Assembly: GCF_000003605.2 (NCBI RefSeq)
Contig: NW_003135334.1
Coordinates: 310,277 to 323,895 of the forward strand
Direction of reading: 5' to 3'
Length of the DNA stretch: 13,619 nucleotides
Source of the DNA: Saccoglossus kowalevskii
Taxonomy: Eukaryota; Hemichordata; Enteropneusta; Harrimaniidae
Each line of letters opens with the position of its first letter. The first letter of the stretch is position 1. The notes below the pieces were generated by a model that saw only the letters and a program-made list of their open reading frames with translations, did no database searches and was not told the DNA's origin. The translations under genes were made by a program, and so were the position numbers. Below, one piece after another: positions 8,501-13,619 of this stretch.

Positions 8501-10556
8501 TGTGAAGTTCTGATAATTTAATCTGTCAACAACTATTTCTCAAAAATAAAATAGGAATGTTTATTTGATGTATGGTATCAGTCAATGCCAGTCTGATTCT
8601 TGTGATGAAATGAATACAGAAGTCTTTGACATACAGACATTGCACTGTGGAATACCCCTAACATCTCATTTAGTTTGAGATCTAATCTAAGATGGACGAC
8701 AGGTGGCCATTTTATCATCAAATTGGTCAAATCCAAATGCAAGTAGTTTTAACATGATTGATAGATTCCATCCAACCTTATACATTATTTTTATTTTCAC
8801 AATTCAGATTTCAGTAAATAAGTTTAGATGGAATTATTTTGAGCATATTTGGAAATCAGTTTCCAGGCACTTGGAAATAATGGGGTTCAAGTTTCACTCT
8901 GAAATCCTCCCTAACGCTTTATTGAGGTCTTGGCATTATTATGTGTGAAATATTTGATTGTCTGATTTTGAGTATTCCGTAGATTCGTCGCTGGCAAATC
9001 TTTATGAGCCCATGTAGACTGGAAAACTGTTCAAAAGCAAATGAAAAGAATGCAGCAAAAAATAAGACGTATATTAATTAAATATTTGCTGTAATGCCCA
9101 TAAATACAGCCCCTAAATTCATTTCAATAATATAAAGATGCCAATAAACCTAGAGGAATCATCTGAGAGTGAAACTTTAATATGACAATGTATTGTATGT
9201 ACCTTCGTGCCATGTGTTTTGCATTGTACCCTTTATTATGAATTAATGACACACAGATAGATCTTGCCATGGCTGTGTCATCTGTGAATTCCAGCTGACG
9301 TTCATCTGGAAAATAAAGGGTATGATAGTCATCACAAATCTAAACCACAGTAATAGAAATATATTGCATTCATCACAAATAAAAGTCAACATTTTCACAT
9401 TTATACAATATCTGCAATCAAGTTCAAAGCTTTTTTTTTTTTATCTTGTCTGAGAGATTAAAAATTATACCACCGGTGAGTAAACTGCTTAAAAATAAAC
9501 ATGTATTAGAATTTACACTCTCACACTAAATGACAAATGGTAATATGCTACTTCTATGCCTCATGTTATTGGACTCTGGACTGTCCAGAATGTGTTGCTC
9601 CAGTTTGATTTTGTGTTTCTGATTTATTTCATTTTTTGTTCATTGTTTACATTTGCAAAAATTACAGGAAAATAATACTAATATTATATCACAGCAATTG
9701 TTTCCAACCCATTTTACCAGAAGGTTATTTCCTAATTATAAATGTACTGTAGTATGCTATAAGGCACTAGTCATTTGCAACAACCCTGGAACTTTGCAAT
9801 GAAAATACCAGGCTGTTTTGAGGATGCAAAAAAATAATGAATAGGGAGAACACACTTTAATTATTATGATCATTATTATTATTAGGTTATTATTATTATT
9901 ATTACAAGATTAGGGAAAAAACATGGGATATACAAATAAAATTGATGGCTATTTAATTACACAGTCAGTCGGTTACACGTACTTAAGTGTGTATAAATAG
10001 AAGAAAACCAGCATCTCACACCTTATCAAATTCAGAAATACAAACCAAAAACAAATGCTATATATTTTATTTTATTTATTTATTTATCAACACGTACTCC
10101 CACATAGAGTAAAGGTATTGAGTATTAATACACTAAAAAAATAAAATAAAATAAAAATAATCTACTTAGAACTAATCTATATAGAACTGCAGTTCCAAAT
10201 CTAGGAAATTGCCCTTCTCTTTTTTTGGGCGACACCACACACCACAGGCTTAGGAAGTAGGGAAGACTGTATAATACAAGTCTATTTTATCTAGATATAT
10301 ATTTGTCTTCGTTTTGTATAACCCTATAGTAACAGTGCCTATATTTACTTTACTTTAAGTTAATTGCGTGAATGTTTTACGGATGTCTGTCGTGAAAGCG
10401 TTTACCTGTATTCGAAGAAAACCTCTCAACATGCTGTGTTGCTGCTTTCAATGAAACTGCAGAAATTCCTTCAAATTCACTTCCTAAAACATCCCCTGCT
10501 ACGGCAGACGCCAAACAAGCACGGAACCGAGACACCAAACTTGCGGAAGCCGCCAT
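2266..10556 (-). CDS. ADPRS: ADP-ribosylserine hydrolase ARH3, six exons, complete
   Basis: Spliced coding region joining 10556-10406, 9305-9203, 8171-7961, 6855-6680, 5778-5693 and 2549-2266, which totals 1011 nt, or 336 residues plus TAA. All splice sites are GT-AG and all phases agree (1, 2, 0, 2, 1). The protein aligns end to end with human ARH3 (363 residues from memory). Motifs in order are GDVLGSEFEG (21-30), TDDTAMAR (58-65), GSYGNGGAMR (129-138), LTHSNYLGYNG (163-173) and GGDTDTIATMA (285-295). E29, T58, D59, D60, D287, D289 and T290 correspond to the residues that bind the two magnesium ions in human ARH3. S130, Y131, N133 and H165 match substrate-pocket positions. The family hydrolyses serine-linked ADP-ribose, poly(ADP-ribose) and O-acetyl-ADP-ribose in nucleus, cytosol and mitochondria. 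Compared with human, the N-terminus is shorter and a loop near residue 210 lacks roughly 12 residues. Orthology is very secure; the exon edges are read by eye. Confidence 0.96.
2593..2954. repeat. 48-bp minisatellite, seven copies plus partial ends
   Basis: Units begin at 2613, 2661, 2709, 2757, 2805, 2852 and 2900, with a decaying one from 2945. Each starts acatcccatatgtatacat and contains ctaatggatatatgctg. Two indels occur (47-bp and 45-bp units). The period is divisible by three and the unit lacks stops in one frame of each strand, giving long Tyr-rich 16-residue repeats on both strands that I take to be artefacts. The array ends about 43 bp before the exon 6 acceptor. Confidence 0.95.
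3136..3213. repeat. Inverted partner copy of the 48-bp unit
   Basis: 3166-3213 is one full 48-bp unit in reverse orientation (ends acatatgggatgt), preceded by a partial unit with gatgtatac at 3136-3151. It lies about 180 bp from the forward array, so the intron RNA could fold into a long duplex. Confidence 0.8.
3387..3405 (-). repeat. (CCCCA)n run, G-rich on transcript strand
   Basis: Three CCCC blocks separated by A. The ADPRS sense strand reads GGGGTGGGGTGGGG, three G4 runs, enough for a two-layer quadruplex at most. Confidence 0.75.
3860..3876. repeat. (AAT)n microsatellite
   Basis: About five and a half AAT units within intron 5. Confidence 0.8.
4683..5155. repeat. 142-bp tandem array, about three copies
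   Basis: Period 142 bp: agcag landmarks lie at 4751, 4893 and 5035. The first unit is diverged at its left end and the third has small deletions. Each unit contains CCAATCA directly followed by GCCATCTTG (4764-4779 and 4906-4921; the third copy, 5048-5063, has the second motif changed to GCCATCTAG). A separate copy lies at 7617-7761 in intron 3, so the unit is dispersed as well as tandem. Confidence 0.93.
5693..5778 (-). CDS. ADPRS: ADPRS exon 5 (residues 214-242)
   Basis: An 86-nt exon encoding TSYCVKIKKIKDMLQ and onward through NAKVVETLG. The acceptor is tttattacag|a and the donor is ctag|gtaggt. KIKKIKDMLQ aligns with human RLKKIGELLD, and VVETLG with VVSELG. Codons 214 (Glu) and 243 (Gly) are split. 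A slightly longer open frame surrounds this exon, but the protein match stops exactly at the two splice sites. Confidence 0.9.
5779..6679 (-). other. ADPRS: ADPRS intron 4, 901 nt
   Basis: Phase 2 intron, donor gtaagc, acceptor tttattacag. It hosts the TTAA-flanked MITE at 6063-6307. The remainder is AT-rich with no further structure seen. Confidence 0.9.
6063..6307. mobile_element. TTAA-flanked MITE (piggyBac-like duplication)
   Basis: The left end reads TTAA then CCATTTCACCACCAG; the right end reads CTGGTGGTGAAACGG then TTAA. The 15-bp termini are inverted copies with one mismatch and the TTAA tetranucleotides lie exactly outside them, as with piggyBac-superfamily insertions. The 237-bp interior is AT-rich and non-coding. 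A decayed relative lies at 11280-11475 in the same orientation. The superfamily is inferred from the duplication only. Confidence 0.75.
6680..6855 (-). CDS. ADPRS: ADPRS exon 4 (residues 156-213)
   Basis: Encodes IAKESTLLTHSNYLGYNG and onward to HDLEEETKP, with Glu214 split at the donor ga|gtaagc. The acceptor ttttcttcacag|ata starts on a whole codon and matches the phase 0 end of exon 3. H165 in LTHSNYLGYNG aligns with His182 of human ARH3. The exon ends in an acidic stretch (DLEEET) that is shorter than the corresponding human loop. A TTAA-flanked MITE lies 373 bp into the following intron territory on the low-coordinate side of the next intron sequence read from exon 5. Confidence 0.93.
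6921..7541. repeat. 31-bp minisatellite, 20 copies
   Basis: Twenty units beginning gcaagctcac from 6924 to 7519, all 31 bp except unit 18, which has six extra bases (acatgt). Two main unit types differ at gaaccaagttc versus ggactaagttg, mixed along the array. Units 1 and 15 share a rarer ccg ending. It is not a CRISPR array: there are no unique spacers and this is a spliced animal gene. Confidence 0.96.
7617..7761. repeat. Single dispersed copy of the 142-bp repeat
   Basis: Same order of landmarks as the intron 5 array: ctcataatgta, tgtcagagatatggctctg, then CCAATCAGCCATCTTG (7708-7723), then atgtatgtgtacatcttt. It is diverged by many substitutions, so it is an older copy. It lies in the same orientation as the array. 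Confidence 0.88.
7961..8171 (-). CDS. ADPRS: ADPRS exon 3 (residues 86-155)
   Basis: Encodes FAEEYKRQPHRGYGG and onward through VYEPSRKQFDGSGSYGNGG to LNAMKK, 70 whole codons plus the last base of Arg85. The acceptor is tttatttgtag|g and the donor is aag|gtaata at a codon boundary. RGYGG (96-100) and GSYGNGGAMR (129-138) match the human segments RGYGAG and GSYGNGGAMR, which line the ADP-ribose pocket. Reading past the donor soon reaches stops, so the exon end is well defined. Confidence 0.94.
8172..9202 (-). other. ADPRS: ADPRS intron 2, 1031 nt
   Basis: Phase 2 intron, donor gtacat, acceptor tttatttgtag. I see no repeat array, RNA gene or second coding region in it. The 81-codon plus-strand open frame at 8703-8948 has no recognisable content. 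Confidence 0.9.
9203..9305 (-). CDS. ADPRS: ADPRS exon 2 (residues 51-85)
   Basis: Encodes DERQLEFTDDTAMARS and onward to HMARR. The acceptor is tttattttccag|at and the donor is cgaag|gtacat. T58, D59 and D60 of TDDTAMAR are the first metal-binding cluster of the ADP-ribosylglycohydrolase fold (human T76, D77, D78). The exon enters in phase 1 and leaves in phase 2, so codon 51 (Asp) and codon 85 (Arg) are both split by introns. It is 103 nt long. Confidence 0.93.
9859..9906. repeat. (ATT)n microsatellite, interrupted
   Basis: Two blocks of ATT/TTA repeats broken by gatc and agg. Confidence 0.85.
10061..10160. repeat. Inverted pair of simple AT blocks
   Basis: A (TTTAT/TTTA)n block at about 10061-10086 is followed by an (AAAAT)n block at about 10133-10160. 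The two can pair, enclosing about 45 bp that includes the palindrome GTATTAATAC (10122-10131). This may be chance in simple DNA. Confidence 0.6.
10406..10556 (-). CDS. ADPRS: ADPRS exon 1 (residues 1-50)
   Basis: Encodes MAASASLVSRFRACLASAVA and onward through GDVLGSEFEG to FSSNT, ending one base into codon 51. The start is the first in-frame ATG after an in-frame TAA at 10593-10595. Its context, gaagATGg, has A at -3 and G at +4, a strong Kozak match. E29 in SEFEG aligns with the metal ligand Glu41 of human ARH3. The donor is acag|gtaaac (GT at 10405-10404). The first 20 residues are basic or neutral with no acidic residue until D22, which is compatible with a weak mitochondrial presequence, but that is inference. 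Human ARH3 has about 12 more residues in this Ala/Gly-rich N-terminus. Confidence 0.93.
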
Positions 10557-10560
10557 CTTC
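10549..10560 (-). promoter_or_regulatory. YY1-type element overlapping ADPRS start codon
   Basis: The minus strand reads GAAGATGGCGGC across the initiator ATG. YY1 sites in animal promoters have the form AAGATGGCGGC and are often placed at the transcription start or first codons, where they serve both as binding site and start codon. The match is exact over the core. Its role here is inference from known promoters. Confidence 0.55.
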
Positions 10561-11164
10561 GTTTTTTTATTCAACAAAAAACGAAAGGGCAGTTACAATT
10601 TGGTTTGAGGGCGCGATCGCAGTACCTGTACACATGTTGACACACGTGTTAGCATTTATTGGGATTGCAATGCATTGTCAATATTGTTATACATACACTT
10701 ATCACTTCTGTTAAAGGCTTTGGTAGAGTATATGTATGTTTCTAGACAATAGGGTCTATTTCCTTGAAAATCGCATGATTTATACGTTATCACTACGTAA
10801 AGTTGCTGTATTTATAATTGTCAATTTTCCTATGCAAATTTGTACTAGTATTTTTCTTTCACTTTAGTATTAAAACTTAGATAGTTTTTTTTTTCAGGAT
10901 GATGCTGGAGTTGGAGTCCAGCAATTATCCCTGGAGAAGATTTTTAGTTGACTATATTATGTGGAAAAACTCACTTAATTAATGAACTGGTCAGTTTATG
11001 GCCGGGCTTATGTATACTTAGATATCAAACCGAGGGAACAACTCCTTTTTCAGTGCAATTTAAGACAAATTAAATGATTAAAACAAAAAATATGTAAACA
11101 AGTGACATGTCAGTTGAGATGCGTCCGAGGTTGACTCACATTTACTGTCTACTATGTTGATTTA

Positions 11165-11205
<41 letters not shown>

Positions 11206-11279
11206 TACATCTGTCACTGTAAAGCCACAAATTACAGCGTGCCGTAATTATTTTGCTGTAGTTTGAATAATTAGAAAAA
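10557..11279. other. ADPRS 5' UTR and upstream region
   Basis: Upstream of the start codon (rising coordinates) the first 60 bp include an in-frame stop and a small CpG-containing patch with the palindrome GCGATCGC (10613-10620). No clear TATA box was seen at the expected place. A (TA)16 run lies at 11171-11202. The transcription start cannot be placed by eye. Confidence 0.45.
11171..11202. repeat. (TA)16 microsatellite
   Basis: Uninterrupted TA dinucleotides, about 615 bp upstream of the ADPRS start codon. Perfect TA runs readily extrude cruciforms and vary in length. Confidence 0.95.
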
Positions 11280-11475
11280 AAACAAATTTTTCTGTAATAT
11301 TTTTCTTACACACAATATTTCTGGAAAGGAACCCTAATTTTGTGGGCGACAGCAATTTTTTTTAGTTTAAAACTAAAAAAAAAACATTTTCAGGCTGAAG
11401 GAAAATGCAGAATATAAAAGGAACTATTTTGTGAATTTCTGATGAAAAGAGGGAATTGATGGTGAAAAGGTTTAA
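11280..11475. mobile_element. Decayed relative of the intron 4 MITE
   Basis: Matches 6063-6307 in the same orientation through aatatttctggaa, gaaccctaa, gaactattttgtgaattt and gatgaaaaga, and ends gatggtgaaaaggt with TTAA at 11472-11475. The left terminus is not recognisable, so it is truncated or heavily mutated. A related but longer TTTTAGTTTAAAACTAAAA stretch sits in its middle. Confidence 0.68.
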
Positions 11476-11990
11476 ATTCATTGTTTATATAAAATTTGGA
11501 CACGCGCTGCGGACGACCGCCGCCCTTCAATTAAGGAACCTAGAATGGTCACGTAGTAGATGTATTGCTCAGAAAAGCCAATATAGACGTTGTCACTTTA
11601 GTACTTGCAATAAAAATATATCATTTTGAAGATTACCTTACATCTAACGATGTTATACTTTTTTTTTTTACAAATTACAAATTATTGTTATTATTCTTTA
11701 ATTCAGGATATTGTAAACTACAATAAATTACAAAATCTCACATCAAACGACATAACAAAAATGAATGGTTTTAAAACCATTTCAGTTCCGTACAAAAAAT
11801 GTTGCTGTCACTATTGCGAAGGCTCACATGCCTTCAAAACATGACAAAACAAGCTCTTTTCACGGTACAACATTTCAGGGAACGGCGAATCAATATTTGG
11901 GATAGCTATATCAACCATATGCAGAGGGTCGGCAAGGGGTATTTACGTATGCTGTAATCAAATGTATTTATTTTCGTAATACTGAAATTT
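11476..11990. other. Intergenic, nothing identified
   Basis: AT-rich sequence with one GC-richer patch near 11500 (cgctgcggacgaccgccgcc). The 72-codon open frame at 11626-11844 has no family resemblance and follows a T9 run; I do not call it. Confidence 0.5.
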
Positions 11991-11996
11991 ATGGTA

Positions 11997-12521
11997 GAAG
12001 CCTACTCATCATTTTTGAGAAAGTTGGTCATAAATCACATGACAGTGTTCATTGGTTTATTATGTAAAATCATGGAGCTATTGTCCCATGGCACCATAAA
12101 ATAGCATTCTTTCGTGTGTTACAGTGACGTATTTTGAGGAAACTTGTCCTAATATTTTTCAAAAATCGCTATTTTTAGAACAATTTCATAGAGCGCAATG
12201 TTGAACAAAAATTGCATTTTTCGACACCCAGGAAAACAAAAAGTGCCCCATCATTTGCAATTTTTATTGTTTCCGTCTCGATCTATGTCACCAGCCTGCA
12301 ATTTGAGATATGGCATAATATCTCTGCCATAGAAACCTACTGTAAAAGCACTATAATACTACCAAAATGGACGCCATTCACTAAAATAAACCATGATTTT
12401 TTCAAAACTTAACCTGGTGACCCCCAACTTTTTTTAAGTCAAAATTCTTATATTGCCCAGAAGTGGCAATTTATTTAAAAAATGAATAAATTCTGGGTAT
12501 TTGAAATCACGAGTAGGCTTC
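11997..12521. repeat. Possible inverted-repeat element, about 525 bp
   Basis: GAAGCCTACTC at 11997-12007 is repeated in inverse at 12511-12521, and neighbouring bases (ggta / tcta outside, atttt / attt inside) are partly alike. Inside lie two overlapping small foldbacks at 12305-12330 and a compound hairpin at 12456-12497. It could be an old foldback transposon, but no target duplication was found. Confidence 0.4.
12456..12497. repeat. Compound hairpin
   Basis: CCCAGAA at 12456-12462 pairs with TTCTGGG at 12491-12497, and inside it AATTTATT (12468-12475) pairs with AATAAATT (12485-12492). The two stems share two bases, so they compete at the junction. Confidence 0.55.
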
Positions 12522-12676
12522 GTAGATATGGGCAATATGTAAAATGTAATCAGCTACTTTATTCATTTTATTTCCTTGAAAACGTAAAATGGCCTTTTTA
12601 TTTCCTGTAACCTGTTCCAGCTATTCCCATTGCCCCCGTATATACACTAATATATGTTTTTTTCAAGTTCGGGTAC

Positions 12677-12750
12677 TATATAACCCACAATGCTTTGCAC
12701 ACAACTTCCGGTTTGTTACGAAACGTTTAAGAAAGATCCACGTTGATTGG
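12677..12750 (+). promoter_or_regulatory. Candidate promoter motif cluster
   Basis: TATATAA at 12677-12683, an exact ETS-type ACTTCCGG at 12704-12711 and an inverted CCAAT box (GATTGG, 12745-12750) fall within 75 bp. The following kilobase is less AT-rich, with the palindrome AGGGCGCCCT (12918-12927) and two ATGs in strong context at 13193 and 13366. A gene leading out of the window to the right would fit, but no exon can be demonstrated, and the strand is a guess. Confidence 0.3.
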
Positions 12751-13593
12751 TTGAAGCGTTTTATATTGAACAGGCATTTTTATAACCTTCCGACCGGTGT
12801 TTGTCCTGAAATCAAAAGTCAGATTATTTTAATAGTATTTCTGCTACGAATGACAGCTAAACAAATAAATTGTTGTTTTATTGTGAAATGTTACAATAAA
12901 TATATTCAAACAGTTCGAGGGCGCCCTTCAGAACTAAGCCAATAACGTTGGGGTTTACATCGAGTATGGCGTTGGTTTTAAATACCAGCGGTTTGGAAAT
13001 GACAACCATCTGATTTGTGGATAAATTACTGTAATTCTATCTCTTCTTACATGTGGATCTATCTGATATTTATTGGATTTGGAGTATAGCATATTACTGA
13101 CATTCTGATTCCAGAAACGGGTAAAAAATACTGACAATCAGGTTTGTACTTGTTTGAAAACATCGTCCGTACTGAGTCAGTATTTGTCAACAATGGCGAC
13201 AGCTATCTGCACTGGGCTCGGCGTCCCTAGTTACACAGTCTCTTTTTACTAAATTCTTGTTAAAATAACTGTATTATTGGATTCAAATAACCAAACAAAA
13301 ATGCTGCCTTATTGTCGTTGAAGTTATCTTGCTTATTCATTGTTACTGGTTGGAAATGTGTCGCCATGGCTGACCGACGGTTATTCGATAGTGAAAGTAT
13401 CAGATTGTACCTTACACAATGTACACCTCGACCTCACCACCCACCTTGCAATGCTTGCACAACACCGTACCGTTGACAGACTCAGTCGTGGAAATTTCAT
13501 GTATATATTTTTTCGAAATCTCAATTCGAGATAATACACAAATTCAAGGGATTTTCATGTTAAAACACAGGGAGCCCAGGAACTATGATCAAC
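12751..13593. other. Right-hand flank, no gene demonstrated
   Basis: Two plus-strand ATGs have good context: caacaATGg at 13193 opens 19 codons and gccATGg at 13366 opens 36 codons. Neither is followed by a convincing splice donor or matches a known protein. An AP-1-like CTGAGTCAG lies at 13172-13180. It may be the first-exon region of a neighbour. Confidence 0.3.
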
Positions 13594-13597
13594 TGTA

Positions 13598-13619
13598 CCC
13601 CCCCATGAGCGGGGGGGGG
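13598..13619. repeat. C7 / G9 foldback at window end
   Basis: Seven C bases, then atgagc, then nine G bases to the last position. The arms can pair into a very stable hairpin. Such tracts commonly stall sequencing, so this may coincide with a contig break. Confidence 0.8.

Larger units (their letters stand above)
9306..10405 (-). other. ADPRS: ADPRS intron 1, 1100 nt
   Basis: Phase 1 intron, donor gtaaac, acceptor tttattttccag. It holds only simple sequence: a T run near 9430, (ATT)n at 9859-9906, and T-rich and A-rich blocks around 10061-10160. Confidence 0.9.

Noticed and set aside
10364-10714. 116-codon plus-strand open frame
   Set aside because: It is antisense to ADPRS exon 1 and its 5' UTR; the minus strand carries the recognised protein.
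12589-12945. 118-codon plus-strand open frame
   Set aside because: It overlaps TATA, ETS and CCAAT-like motifs, has no recognisable domain and a composition typical of random AT-rich DNA.
13340-13534. 64-codon plus-strand open frame and the 36-codon frame from the ATG at 13366
   Set aside because: Two frames overlap, neither resembles a known protein and no good splice donor follows. Kept only as part of the neighbour-gene hint.
1-13619. tRNA, rRNA, viral or toxin genes
   Set aside because: No tRNA box B, rRNA stretch, reverse transcriptase, capsid, transposase or toxin-like domain was seen on either strand.

Overview
This is an animal nuclear genome window with roughly one-third GC by eye. 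It has spliceosomal GT-AG introns of about 0.9 to 3.1 kb, several minisatellites, microsatellites and short non-autonomous DNA transposons. The only gene I can support is a complete minus-strand orthologue of ADPRS (also called ADPRHL2 or ARH3), the metazoan ADP-ribosyl-serine / poly(ADP-ribose) glycohydrolase. Intron length, AT-richness and satellite load suggest an invertebrate, perhaps a marine one, but I cannot name a phylum from this sequence.

Layout. 1-2265 is the 3' flank of the gene. It holds a 55-bp tandem array at the left edge, a 31-bp array built on an everted AGGTCA palindrome, a mariner-like MITE, several short perfect inverted repeats and the 3' UTR with poly(A) signals. 2266-10556 is the six-exon ADPRS coding region, read right to left. 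All five introns are GT-AG, with phases 1, 2, 0, 2 and 1, and the joined reading frame is 336 codons plus stop. Intron 5 carries a 48-bp minisatellite with an inverted partner copy and a 142-bp tandem array. Intron 4 carries a MITE flanked by TTAA. Intron 3 carries a 20-copy, 31-bp minisatellite and a lone copy of the 142-bp repeat. Introns 1 and 2 hold only simple sequence that I can identify.

10557-13619 is the 5' flank. It contains a YY1-type element over the ADPRS start codon, a (TA)16 microsatellite, a decayed relative of the intron 4 MITE, a possible larger inverted-repeat element, and a promoter-like cluster (TATA, ETS and CCAAT motifs) near 12.7 kb that may belong to a neighbouring gene outside the window. 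The window ends in a C7/G9 foldback.

Function. ADPRS removes ADP-ribose from serine and trims poly(ADP-ribose) after PARP signalling. Every metal-binding residue that I can align to human ARH3 is present, so the enzyme should be active. I found no multi-gene system, no viral gene and no toxin gene. The more unusual content is in the repeats, especially those carrying transcription-factor-like motifs.
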